This document shows positions 27,221 to 38,935 of a stretch of 64,000 bases of DNA, piece by piece. Each line of letters opens with the position of its first letter. Position 1 is the stretch's first letter. Where the stretch lies: assembly GCA_013398175.1 (NCBI GenBank), contig VZRZ01003109.1, positions 673,898 to 737,897 on the forward strand, read 5' to 3'. A model generated the notes under the pieces. It was not told where the DNA came from and ran no database searches. It worked only from the letters and a program-made list of their open reading frames with translations. The DNA comes from Climacteris rufus (lineage: Eukaryota; Chordata; Aves; Passeriformes; Climacteridae). The translations under genes and the position numbers were made by a program.

Positions 27221-28589
27221 AATTCGAGCCCCTTCTCGCAAAGGCAAATAGCGAGCAATCTTTACTTGCACCTACAGGGAAGCAAATAATTTTAATATAT
27301 TGGAAGTCCATAAACACAGAGAAATTAATCACTGTGATCCACAAGATATTTCTCTGCACTTCGTCACCTGAGTCTTTAGTCAGCTACTCTTGCTCAAATT
27401 CACAGCCATTGATAGGTACCTATTTCTCTCCCAGGCAGAATCCTAAATCTGAAATATGTGTTTTGTTGGAAGGGATGTGCTTGGCAATCATGCCATGCTT
27501 TTTAATTCATCTTCAAACTTACGTGCAAGTCATGATAATGGTAGATTCATGGTTACTAGGAAGGAAGGAGAAAAGAGGAAAGAAAAAAGACAAACTTTCC
27601 TGAGAATTAAATTCAGTCATTCTGAATGCTATGATATGGTCAGCTGAATACTTTTTGCAAACTTGAGGCAGGAGCCTCATGAGAATTTTGTGCCTATACT
27701 TCCTACTTCTTTTTAGGATGAAAATGACGGTTCATTTCTTTATGTCAGCTCTGATAAGAGCACATCTCTGCATAAAGACAGTTATTCTCTTTCTGCTCAG
27801 TTTTCATATCTCTCCACTCCCATTTGGGAGAGGAGAGGGTTAGAGACAGGGAGGAAGGACTGAAAAAGCCTAATAAATTTAGTGGAAAAAAACCTCTATA
27901 GCTGTATGAAGCATCAAAGAGAATTAGGATTTTGGTACTGTTTTAAAATATTTTCAAATACTGTTAGCTTTGGCTTTTGTTTTTAAACACAGTGTTTCTC
28001 TATGCTATGTGGTATTGCTGTATTACTTAACCAATTAAGAGATGAACTTTTGTTAAAGTGTGGGTGTTTTTTTTACTATATTATAGTTCCCAGATGCACA
28101 CAACAAAAGTTGTGGCTATCTGTAGGGAGGAGGATATGACTATATGATATAATTCCAGTTCTGTTTCTCTTCCCTAATTTACACATGCTAGTGCTTTTAT
28201 TTATCTTAGGTTATTATGGAAAGTGCTATGGGAAATTTATGGTAATTAGCAAATGAAGGGTTTAGAAATAGAAGGGTAATTGACTAAAAATCACTGGAAA
28301 AGAAAGAAGAAAATCATCTCAGTGTTGTATTGGTGAAGCAGAGGTACCAGATTTCTACAACTGCAGTATCAGGTGCTGTGCAGAGGGTCAAATCTTCATG
28401 CATTTTCATCTTTTGCAGTCAAAGGAAGCTCATACATTAATGATATCTGCACTAGCTTCTCTCCATCACCTGGCCTGAAGCTTTATTTCAGGCAAATGTT
28501 AAGGCTTTGGACAGTATTTGCTTAGGATTAGAGTGCTGTGTATTTGCTAAAGGCAGAATCATATCCCTGTTTCCCAGACTATTCTGTAG

Positions 28590-28980
28590 TCTGCACACAT
28601 TGTCAGTATCTCCTTCCTTTTCCTCAATTACAGACCCCAGCCTTGAAGAAACCTTTATTACTGTTTTACTTATATCTTCTCATATACTTTTACTCTTCCC
28701 ATTTTTTCTTTCTTTTCTGCCTGTCCACCCCTAACCCCCACCAAGGTTTGTAGTATTTTTCTCTATACTCCTCTCCTTTATATAAGTTTTCAACATTTCT
28801 TTATGAATCCCTGGCAGGATTTGTCATTGTCTTTCTCTGTTTTCCAGCTCTTTTCTCATTCCTTCATTCCTTCCTTCACATTTATCTCTTATTTCCTTTA
28901 CTTTATTCCTCTTTATAGTTCTGGGTCTCATTCCACAAGAGGTACCCTTGTGTTGCTTTTCCTCTTCCTCCTGACTAACT
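28590..28980 (+). repeat. Pyrimidine-biased (CT-rich) stretch
   Basis: Over nearly 400 bp the plus strand is dominated by C and T, with repeated TTCC, CTTT and TCTT words and only short purine interruptions. Hydrophobic, Ser/Phe/Leu-rich open frames (28507-28753, 28803-29012) follow from this composition rather than from coding. Possible explanations are a decayed CT microsatellite, triplex-forming DNA, or polypyrimidine tracts of a transcribed intron. No unit repeat is preserved. Confidence 0.6.
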
Positions 28981-29689
28981 GCCAGTGTGAAAAACTTCAC
29001 AAAGAAATATGAATCTCCTAAAAAGCAGTGTTTCCAAGGGCTCTAATACAGGTCTGCTTTTTATAAACTTGAGGAGGGAGAAAGCAACACAGAAATGTTG
29101 CATAGAAAATTGTTTGCTATTTTCTCAACAGGGAAGAATTCCCAGCGGAGACTTAGTCCTATTTTGGCACACCCTCCCACAAAACAGATGCCATGTCAAG
29201 ATATCAGAGCCTGATATTGCCATGTACACTTGCACCTGTAAGAGAGACATTGGAATAAGCTGGGAACAATTCTGATCCAGCCCTACACCACGTTAGAAGA
29301 AAACTAACTGTTCTGGAACTGCACTGCATGTTTTTCCAAATGCAGATGAAGGTAAGAATAAGGCATTTAAATCTGCTTCTTTTCCTTTTTCCTGCACCAC
29401 ACACTGTGAAAATGAAATGCTAATTGGAATTGGTCTGTTGATCCTAGATCTGTCTCTGGGAACACAGTGTCAGTCCTAAAGGGTGAAAGGATTCAGTTGG
29501 GATTAAATGGCTGGACAGTCAATGTCAGAGAGAACAGGCAACAACACCTCTTGAAGATCTCAGCAAGCACCACAATGAACAGGGCTGGCTTGAAGGCAGT
29601 CTGCTCATCTGTTACAGGCTCCTGCTGTTTTAATGTGCAAACATGCCACTTATGTCTGAACTGCTCTTGTTCTTACTCACTGTGCAGGT

Positions 29690-29990
29690 GTAAATCCATG
29701 TAAAAGTATTGTAGGTGCCACTGGCAGCGCTGCCACCAAACATTTACGAGGTGGCTGCTGTGTAGCTGCAAGGCTCACGGGCTGTCAGCAGAGTGGGGTG
29801 CATGGGGGGGGCCCAGGGGATCTGCAGGACACTGGCCCTGGCTGCAGCCTGTCTTGAACTAAGGCAAAAGGGAGCACCCCCACAGAGACTGCAGGTTCCT
29901 GTTCACATCGCCTGATGCTGTGTGTGGAGACTGCTCGGGGAAAGCAAACAGCCCAAGATGGCAATGGAAATAAAGTATTCTGCTTGCTCA
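29690..29990 (+). other. GC-rich block, possible solo-LTR remnant
   Basis: A GC-rich segment sits abruptly in AT-rich DNA. It contains a perfect 14-bp palindrome (TGGCAGCGCTGCCA, 29722-29735), a G8 run at about 29803-29810, and an AATAAA polyadenylation-like hexamer near its right edge (about 29969), followed within about 30 bp by a CA and the return to AT-rich sequence. A GC-rich body with AATAAA close to the 3' edge is compatible with an old retroviral LTR in plus orientation. I found no convincing TG...CA boundaries or target-site duplication, so this is tentative. An alternative is a small regulatory GC-rich element. Confidence 0.3.
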
Positions 29991-32900
29991 CTTACACCCC
30001 GTGAGATCTAGGTCCTCCAGTTAAGGCTTCTTATTAATGTGTTAATTTTAAAACAATACACTACAACATGAAAATGTTTGTAAACCACATTGAAAATGTT
30101 CTGTAAACAAAAAATTCTATACTCTCAGGTCTAACTCAGTAGTATTGTACATTTCTCTGTCTATAATCTGCAGATGTGTTGTAGGACTCTCTGTATATTG
30201 AAAATATCAAAATATTTTCCAAAGTTCTTGTGAATGAAGATGCAGTGTGAATGACATTTGTCAAGACTGAGGTCCAAAAGGATGGTAATGGCTGAATCAT
30301 CATTCACTCCTTGTGGAAAGATGCATAGGAACTTATAAGGAGAAGAAACAAGTGTGATTTATTTTCTGAACTTTCTTTTTCTTTTTTTCTCCACTAATAC
30401 AGAAAAAACTCCTATTCTGCTCTTGAAGAGTTACAAAAGTGAATCTATCTACTAATCCATAACTATTTCTGGATTTGACTTTAATGTATTTCTTGTATAT
30501 AAGCCTGAAGACATCGTACAAAAGAAGCCCACATTAGTGTCCCTCTTTTGCAAATAGGCAAATGAAATCATTAATAAATGAAATACCATGAAGAAGAGTA
30601 CATGAAAATCCAGCCGTGGCAGAACTAGACCAATGGCTGTTTTGGTGTAACTTAAGCACCACCTTCTGTCCCAGATCTATTGACTCCTACAGTTCAATGG
30701 AATGACTTCCGAAGTGATACCTAGCTAGGGAACACTAATTTAGCCCAACTAAATGAATTCTCAATTATAAATTCTCAGGGTATATCATATCTCTGTTTAT
30801 AAACTTCTGCTTAAACAATTGTCTGAGCAGTGAGAGTTATGAGAATTAATATATTAGGACACACAGGTAATTATAAAAGTTAAAGCAATGAATACATTTA
30901 CTCTTACTTGACAGTTTACATCATCTGTGAAGTGTGCTGTGATTTATTGTGCACACTGGTTCATGAGAACTGAATATTTAAACTAACATTTCAGAAACAA
31001 CATGTGGCAGAGTAGATTTTCCTGTACTGAAATTCTATGAGCAATTACTCATTTTCTTTTAACTGTAACTGTTGATACTAGAATAAATGTGAAGTAGTCT
31101 GAAGAAAAATATTCCGAGTATGTCTTGAAAATATACCTTTACAGTTTTATTTTTGCATAATAAATATCAGAATTGTATTAATATCCTGTTGAAATTAATT
31201 GCTTGGAAAAGGTAATTGTAAGCATTTTAGTGCTATCATAGGCAGTAAGTATTACTGTCATTACATTTCATTACAAGTCCATTAAAATCGAAGATATCTC
31301 AATACACATTTTGGCCAGAAATCCTGTCCAACAGTGTTGGAAATGAGAGCTAACTGCTTTTCAACAGTTTTATAATTGCCTACAATTGTATGAGATAAGG
31401 GTGTCAAAGGTGAGAATTTATTTTGGACCCTTTAATATTTGTGTGGCAAATTTAATTTGCTTTAGAGCACTTACTTCCAAAAGATGAGCACACTGCATTT
31501 GTGAAGTATCACAAATTAACTAAAAAGCACACTTTATAGAGTTTGAACACCAAAAAACCTCACAAACATAGTTCTTAAAATGCTGAGACATCTAAAACAT
31601 CGTGGCTCTTTCCTTGGTTAGTTGGGGTACTAGAGAAGTGCTATTAGCACTTTGGAACTTGTTCATTCAAGTGCTAGAGAATTATAGAGAATCACAGTTT
31701 ATGTGGAGTTGGCAGGGAGCTGGAAGGAAAATAGTTTCTTTGGGAGATAAATAGTGTTATTTGAATGATTTCAGCATTTTTTCTAAGGAATGTCTTCCCT
31801 GTCTCTCACTCTGCTTTTAGATGACTTGTTTAATGAACCTCTTTTCATTACTGGTGAGACTCTATCTCTAAATAACTGAAAAAAAAAAAAAAAACCAAAA
31901 AACCCCCTATAACTGAAACAAGTTAACAAGTAGAAGTTAACAAGTTAACAGGGAGAAATTAAATTTGGGAAAAGAAACCGACTGAATACATCCTCCTGCC
32001 TCATCAGCATGTGGCACTTGGGACTGTTGTGCAGTAGGTGTCCAGTCAATTTTCTGATTGTGCAATAAAACTAATTTCTGAATAATAATAAAATTAATAC
32101 CCTGCTGTTTTATAATTTGGTTTGCAAAGGAGTACTGTGCCTCACTGAAGTCAAATCACTTCAGATTTAGAGGGTCAGAGAACCATGAAATTTTAGCAGT
32201 ATTGATAATAAATCATGCTAGACAAATTATATTGCAGTTAAAAAAAAAAAAAAAGGAAAAAGGAAATCAATACATGAAAGAACTGCAAGAGATGTAAGGG
32301 TCAAATGTGTCATTGTTACACATGCTACACTACTGACACTTAGAGGGAAATGCCCAGCAGAAAGTTTCAAACTATTGCCTACCACATTTTAATGTAATGC
32401 TGGGGTCTGTATTCCCATAAAAGGGTGTCATCAGGAGCCACTTATGTGCCCACTGGGTGGGAGAGTGCAAGTGTCAGCACATATTCAGATGTGCTTCTTT
32501 GTGGCTCCATGTGCCTATTTTTCACAAGGTGCTGCAATAACTATTCATTGACTTCTGAAGACATTGCTATGGTAATTCTTCTTTCAAAATTGGGTTTCCC
32601 TACCTCAGAAAATGTTGGGTTTCAACTCACAAAAATGTTGGCATTACGTGGTCTCTTAAAAGCCAGGCTTACTTGCTTTTTCAGTTATATCTCTTTTTAT
32701 TTCTGACAGGCTGCTGGCAATACAGCTAGGATGACACACAGTGTTTGATATCCCATGACTACAGCACGTGCAGAATTCAGAAACTAGGCTAAATTAGGCC
32801 CACAATTTTTAATGAATATTGAATTATGCAGTTAATCTATTTGTGAGTTTTACAACTCTTTCATTCTGCAAGAAAAAAACGGAAAGAAATGCATACAGAC

Positions 32901-34556
32901 AGTCAAAAAATGATATCTAGTTATTGGGCCACATGTGGTAGAATGCTGAGATTTTATTTTCTTCTGGAAATACTACCTCTTATAAAGCCCATCCATCATA
33001 TGTAATGAGGGCTGTCAGGAATATTTAGCTGAGAAATAGCTACTTGATATGCTAATGGTGCTCCCTTAGTGAATTCCTTTGGTTCTGCTGCCTGACATTA
33101 ATGGTTTTCATAATCTAATGAATGATGTGTGTAATAGAGGTAAGGCCACAGGGAATGACATTCCAAAACTAAGGGAAGTAGTATATATGTATTCTCTAAA
33201 TATATGCATTTTTTATATATACACATATACACAGACATATATACACTCACAGGGAGAACACAAAATTGCCTTTCCAAGCTAGATAAAATAAACACTAGGG
33301 AGAAACTACACAGATGGAGCAAATCTTTGATATTGACACTTTAAACTCTAAATTCTAAAATATCTCTATTCCCAGGACTTCATTAAATATCTAGGAGTGT
33401 AATAAGCATGAAGACTTCACTTTCACAGTTCTTCCTCACTTTTATTTCAGAAACTGAGACTTTGTCCCCTAGCTCCTGCCAAAGACAGCAGCTCATCTTT
33501 CCCAGTCAGATCCAGGTGGGTGGGAAGAACTGAGAAGCCCCAATAAACACCTTCCCATGTGAATCAGGTCCCTGCTGCAAGGTTGAGGATTGTACCCTCC
33601 ATTTGGGGTGCTGAACTCACCATGCTGATCAACACTTACCGTTTCCTGGTGATGTCCTATATTTGTCACTCCCACTGTCTCTTTTCTTTGGAAGAGACAG
33701 GATGTATCTTCTAGGGCAACGTCTGATTTCCAGAGCTGAAAACTTCCTTGTGGGCTTATGTTTTGTCAGTTGTTTGTAGACACAAACTTTTGTGGCCATC
33801 TCTACCTGGCTAAAAAGACAGGAAAAGTAGGTTCTAAAACTGCCCTGAAAAACTTCTGGAAGCTAATTTGCTCCTTAGCAAATTTCATCAGGTAGTGATG
33901 TTCCAAATGTCTGACAACCTCAGGTTTTAGAGGAGCTCTGGCTGCTTTGTGTGTCCCTCCATGTCACAGGTGTAGATGTTTGCAGCATTGATGTTGTGAT
34001 TTGCCCAACACCCTACCAATGCTTGCATTTCTCTATGGCTGAGCTTTCTGCTGCCTTATATCTGCAGAGCACCTGATTATGGTCTTGATTTCACCACTAG
34101 CTCTGAATGTCAGTAGTTACAGTGAATTAAGCAGAATAGCAAAGATCTGAACCAGGAAGTTTTTACATACAGAGGTTTAAGCATACTCTCCCATACAGAT
34201 ATTTTTGTTTAAAGCATTTCTATAGGGTAGTGATTAAAGTCCTTTATGATCTAGACACATAAACAAGGAGTGAATTGGGTTCACAGAGGATAGACCTTGC
34301 TACTCCAACAGTAGTGCTGTCCTTGAGAACATATTACAACATTAGGCACTGGGGAGAGCTTGATGGGTGTAATATGAATTACATTAATGCTTCATTGTAT
34401 CTGAAAATGTGCACCCACAGCAATCGCTTTGTGTGTGGACATGCAATATACATTAGAATCTGGAAGAAGGCTGAATCACTGAATTATAAAGTAGCAGTGT
34501 ACAAGCTGCTACAAAATGTTTCTTCTGTTTAATTTCACCTTACAGGATACCTGTGT
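29991..34556. other. AT-rich non-coding sequence
   Basis: No gene is supported. It holds an A16 run followed by an A/C-rich tail (31879-31908), three copies of GTTAAC within about 30 bp (31922-31950), an A15 run (32240-32254) and a TATATA/CACATA-rich stretch (33180-33245). The segment at about 31140-31520 has a word composition like many deeply conserved vertebrate non-coding elements, but that is only an impression. Confidence 0.55.
31922..31950. repeat. Short GTTAAC direct repeat cluster
   Basis: Three GTTAAC palindromes occur in close succession inside AAGTTAACAAG-like units, so the stretch is a small imperfect tandem repeat. It lies just after an A16 tract. No function is implied, though GTTAAC half-sites resemble HNF1-type motifs. 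Confidence 0.7.
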
Positions 34557-34614
34557 GGTTTTTTTTTGTTTTGTTTTGTTTTTGGTTTTTTTGGTTTTTT
34601 TTTTTTTTGGTTTT
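34557..34614. repeat. T-rich low-complexity tract with G interruptions
   Basis: Fifty-eight bases composed only of T and G, with TTTTG units early on (TTTTGTTTTGTTTTG) grading into longer T runs split by GG. This is a degenerate (TTTTG)n microsatellite. On the opposite strand it could be a degenerate A-rich tail of a retroelement, but no element body is recognisable beside it. Confidence 0.85.
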
Positions 34615-37600
34615 AAAGAGAGCAGGAAAATAAAATTAATGAAAGAAAGATAAAATTAATTAAATCCATAGATGACATTAACTTATGAAGAGTTTCAAAT
34701 ACCAGACACCCAAAACAAATTAAAAAGAGCTTAAAGTATAGACCAAAAATAACAGACAAACCTTAGACTCCTTAGAGCCATTGAAAATTAAAGTATATCT
34801 AGAGGAAATTAACAGAAGAGAAATTCAGTGGGAGGGAGAGATCTAGGAAAGCACAGCACTACCAATGTTCAGGAAGAGAACAGATCAGAAATTAGAGATT
34901 ATTTTGAAGCACAGCAGTGAAAAGTTAGGGAAGCATACAGAGTCATTATCCTGTGGAGCAAAAAAAGAAGGTCCTTTCCTGTGGCTTTTTAGATGCAGGG
35001 ATATCTTCATTGGAGATAAGTGTCTGGGCAAATTGAATGGAGTTCAAAGGATCATTGGAGCCATAGAATCACTATTATATTTGGAAGGATTTACTTAAGA
35101 AGAAGATTAAAAAACAGAAACATGGTTTATTTGGGAGACAAGAAGAGATGCAAGAAACTAGTAATGCTGAATGAGCATGAACAAAACGGAAATGGATCTT
35201 TTACAAAGGAATACAAATGCATGTGATTAAGAAAAAGTTATTGGGAAAGTCTCCAGTACATTAAGATATATCAGTTAGGAAGTAAAGTCATCAAAGTTAA
35301 TGACAACACAAAACATTTCAGACTAGATTATTCCTCACAGGATATTTTACACTGATTTGTAGAGTCTTGTCGAGGCAGGCAACAGGCTGTGTTGGAAATG
35401 GTCTCACTGGTGTTTCTACCTTACCTTCTGCAGTGTTTGTAAACTATTTTTCATGGTTTCTTCCCACAACTCTGTTTTCAGGGAGCTTGTGCAGACATGC
35501 AGCCTGACTGTCTTGTTCATGTTCTCTGAGGATTACTTTATCAAAGTGATGGCACTTTCTATTTTTAGTTATAGTGAACAGACATGATTTTCAGAAGAGT
35601 TTTGTACAGCAAGATCCTACTTGCTTCCAAAGTTTCCATGAGTCCTTAGAACCCCACAAAGAGTAATCCTTATGGTTTACATGACTCACAACTTCCCTTC
35701 TGCCTTTAGCTTTAAATTTTTTTGTGTTGAGGAACATTGCCTGCAAGGATTGCAGGTTCTAAACTGTACTTGGGCTCCTAATTCCTCTTTAGGTCAGTTA
35801 AGAGAGTTAGGAACTTGGATAAGCTGTTCCCAGGCTTATAAATTTTCTAAATAACAGAGAGAGTTTAATAAATTACTGTAATATTTTTTAAGTTAATTCG
35901 GTGGCATATTCCACATTAAGCCTGTATCTTAGACATAAATAATGGCAACAGTATGTTCCTGCTTAAAAAAATGTAATGATCTTTGTAATCTAATTTGCTG
36001 AAAATATTTAACTATTCCCTGAAAGATTATTAATGATCTTATTTGATTTTTATTTGTCCTTCTACCTGACATATGGCACAGCACAGATGGTTCTGTACAG
36101 TACCATCTTTTTTTATTTTTTTTTTGTTAATTTAAATGAATGCTTTAATTTATATATAATTTCTACATTACATTTTTTCCCTGTTGAATTAATACTCAGG
36201 CTTATTATTTAATATATTATGCAACAGAAAGAAGCTGCAGCAAGTGGGATACCCATCCTTTTCTTTTTTCTGACAAAGCCAGTACCATAGTTAATTTCTT
36301 AAGGAAAGGTCCTGACATTAATTTTCCCTGAGTGTAAAGACAGCTGCCTATCTTGTTGATTGAAATATTCCTGCAGTGTTCTTGTGTTTTCCTCCAAATC
36401 ATTAATTCTCTTTTATGTAAATATTAGAGAAAGTAGTTATCTCTTTCTGATTTGTATTTGTACCAAATATTTGTAACTGTTCAGACCACTGTCCCTCACT
36501 GTTGTGAGGAATATTTGTGTTTAGTTCAGCTGTGACGTAAAAAGAATGGCTGTCATTTGACTTCATGTGAAGTCGTAGAGTGATAATTTTCCTTTTTATA
36601 CACTGGACATATCTAAGCTTTTTCTTCCAATGATTTCCAATATTTGCTTGCTAATACATTTGGTCCTTTCAATAGTCAGGTACAATCTAAGCAAAATGAC
36701 CTCCCAGTTCCATTATTTATTCTACGGTGTTGTTAACTATTAAAGTCCTTTTTCCCCAAACATGCATAAAACAGAATAACTCCTGATGAAATTTAGCTGC
36801 AGTCTAAAAAGATATAGCTGGTTCATGCTGTAACATATTTTATGTCTCGAGAGGGGAAAAAGGTAAGTTGTAGTCTTTGCTTTAAATTCAGATGATTGCA
36901 TAAAATACATAACAATTAATCACAGATGGGTTACATGGGAAAGCAGCCCCCATTGTCATATATACTTTACATTTACAGAGCCAAAGTGACACTTGTAAAC
37001 AGTTTAAGCAGCAAGTCCCATATGCTGAAGTCTTGAAACCATTCCCTAATGGAAGTTAAATGGAAAACCTCATTAATACCCAGTAAGGCAGAGGTGCATA
37101 TGAGAGATTCCCACTGGTTGATTTACTATGGCACCTGCCACGAGTATGGAAATAAAGGAGAGAGTTATTTTCAAGTACTTGAATAGAGAAAAGGTAAAAA
37201 TAAGGGTTCTCTGCTATCTTTATACCATACTTGTTTTGTACTGTTGGGGAAGTTACCTTGCAGACTCGCAGCCGCTGAGTTGGAAACCTCATTCATAGAA
37301 TGTGGAAAAATGTTTTGTTATTTGGTTCACATAATAATAATTTAAGAAAACCCTTGATATGCTTTATGCTTTGAAGCACAGTAGGACCAAAAGAGCTATT
37401 TCAGTGACTTTCTATGTGAGAATGAATTCTAAGTTAGGGCCTTCCTAAGGCTGCATGTGGTGACCACCTGCTGTGGAGGAAACACAGTGTTTTGTTAAGA
37501 AGTCATCTGAAGTTATTCAGCCTCTCTTTGTGCTCACTTGAGTGTAATTGCATACATCTGAAAACTCATTCCAATGTGATCCTCAGAGAGGCAGTGGAGT

Positions 37601-37788
37601 GCTGCTCACCAAGAGCAGGCGAATTGCCTATAAAACTCATTGATCTAAATTACACCCTGTGAGTAAGGGAGGTAGTGATATTTAGTTAAAAGGAGTTTTT
37701 AACACTCTACTGGCTTTTTAAATCACTGCTGGGTATACTCAAAAAGTACTACATTCATCTCTAAGATAGGTAGAATACTTTTGACTGG
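34615..37788. other. AT-rich non-coding sequence
   Basis: No gene is supported. Positions 34620-35240 are purine-rich on the plus strand and hold two overlapping short frames (34865-35098, 35020-35226) without recognisable domains. A weak CR1-tail-like string (CATAGAATCACTAT) near 35062 is too short to call. A T-rich run lies at 36108-36125. Confidence 0.55.
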
Positions 37789-37875
37789 GCCAAAATCCAA
37801 AATTGACATAAATCAGTGTAGCTATGCAATAACTTCTGCAAAGCTTTGTTGCTTTATATTGGTTATGGATTTGGC
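37789..37875. repeat. Decayed foldback element (inverted repeat)
   Basis: The left arm begins with GCCAAAATCC at 37789. The right arm ends with GGATTTGGC at 37867-37875, the near-exact reverse complement. Inside the arms the similarity continues imperfectly (for example AGTGTAGCT on the left against AGCTTTGTT on the right) towards a centre near 37832. Terminal GCCAAATCC words and internal ATAAATCAGTGTA resemble old sauropsid palindromic repeats of the type seen at 21510 and 48418. The family name is uncertain. Confidence 0.5.
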
Positions 37876-38855
37876 TTGACTTCAGGGAACCCACTCATGT
37901 TAATGATTGGCCTGGATGTAGCTCCACTAAAAGCAGTAAAGGAATGTTCATGCTCAGTGTGTTCATTTATACCCCTGTTTATTTTTCCTTCTGATGTTTA
38001 TTGAACTGGAAAATGTCATTCAAAGCAAGTAGCCAACATGCATCCAGTCAGTTTTCTACACCACGCGGTCTAGAAAACTCCAGAAAGGCTCCTGCAGTGC
38101 CAGTCCTCCCCCATCCCCCAGCAGCTGAAATGTAAAGCTCCACTGAGGAGGTGAAGAATAAGAGCTGTACCTGATCGCAATAAGAATGAGAGTGAGTCCA
38201 GACATGAACAAATCTTGACACATTTAGTGTGAAGAAAAGATACTATTATGAAAGAAGTGTCATATATGGTTTCAGAAAGCAAACAAGCAAACAAAACTAA
38301 CAGCACAGGATATGAATTTGTTATTGCATCCACAGCATTATTGTATGGCTTCCTAAACTAATTTATTGTTACATGATGAAGAGAGAGGGGAGAAACTTCC
38401 TATCTCCAGCATGTCACCTTTCATTAAAATTGTGTTTGTCTGAGATTTTGTTATTTGCAGTTGCTCATCTGTTAAATTAGAAGTTTTAATTCTTTACAGT
38501 TTGTCACCTTTTTAATTCCGGTCTGTTGACACATACTTCTCTGCCATGCAGAAAGGCTTGAAAATGAAATTTAAAAGAAAATTAGGTGAGAAGAGGATAA
38601 CAAAGTGAAGCATTGGCTCCTTGCTCTTTCTCACTGAATGCAAGATGGGTCTGGGAGTCTCAGGTACATTGAAAAGAGTGGATGTTACCACCAATACATT
38701 ATACATGTTTCTGGGTTTCTGATTTAGGAAAACCCACTGTCACATTTTTGGAAAGTGGAGGGTATCATAGGCTTGGCTTAATTATGTTGAGGAATAGGTA
38801 ATTCCTTTAAATCTCCATTTTTTCTGAAGAAGTTGAGTTATTCTGAACCACACAA
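37876..38855. other. AT-rich non-coding sequence
   Basis: About 1 kb without any supported gene or RNA. The minus-strand frames at 38070-38333 and 38512-38706 have no recognisable domains. I see nothing in it beyond scattered AT-rich words. Confidence 0.55.
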
Positions 38856-38880
38856 GGACTGGCACTGTCAGTGCCGGTCC
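38856..38880. repeat. 25-nt near-perfect palindrome
   Basis: GGACTGGCACTG (38856-38867) is followed by a single T and then by CAGTGCCGGTCC (38869-38880). The arms are reverse complements at 11 of 12 positions. The one mismatch would be a U-G wobble if transcribed from the plus strand, so an RNA stem would stay fully paired apart from loop constraints. It lies 23 nt upstream of a second hairpin (38904-38935). Confidence 0.8.
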
Positions 38881-38903
38881 CCTTTGCCTCTTGAGGGTAG
38901 AGC

Positions 38904-38935
38904 ATGTTGAGCACAAGTTGAATTGTGCTCAACAT
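38904..38935. repeat. 13-bp perfect hairpin with 6-nt loop
   Basis: ATGTTGAGCACAA (38904-38916), loop GTTGAA, then TTGTGCTCAACAT (38923-38935): a perfect 13-bp inverted repeat. Chance occurrence of a 13-bp perfect stem with a loop this short is low even in 64 kb. The arms are shorter than a typical pre-miRNA stem and no mismatched extension is visible, so a microRNA call is not supported. It could be a DNA palindrome, a dimer-binding site or part of a structured RNA. Confidence 0.8.

Larger units (their letters stand above)
21571..28560. other. AT-rich non-coding sequence
   Basis: No gene is supported. Simple-sequence features are a T8 run abutting a G9 run (22336-22352), T13 (22930-22942), T19 (27202-27220) and a purine tract (27559-27590). 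The segments at about 22490-22830 and 25080-25250 have the dense TAATTA/ATTTAA/CAATTA word use often seen in conserved developmental enhancers, but conservation cannot be tested here. The frames at 23047-23445 and 24521-24790 show no recognisable domains. Confidence 0.55.

Noticed and set aside
31681..31730. CR1 3' tail (GAGAATCACAG...GGAGTTGG...GGAAGG)
   Set aside because: The word order is suggestive, but the match is short and gapped and lacks the terminal ATTCT repeats. It is not strong enough to call.
35060..35095. CR1 3' tail (CATAGAATCACTAT...TTTGGAAGG)
   Set aside because: Only two short words match, with no continuation on either side.
38904..38935. microRNA precursor
   Set aside because: The 13-bp stem with a 6-nt loop is too short for a typical precursor, and the flanks do not extend the pairing.
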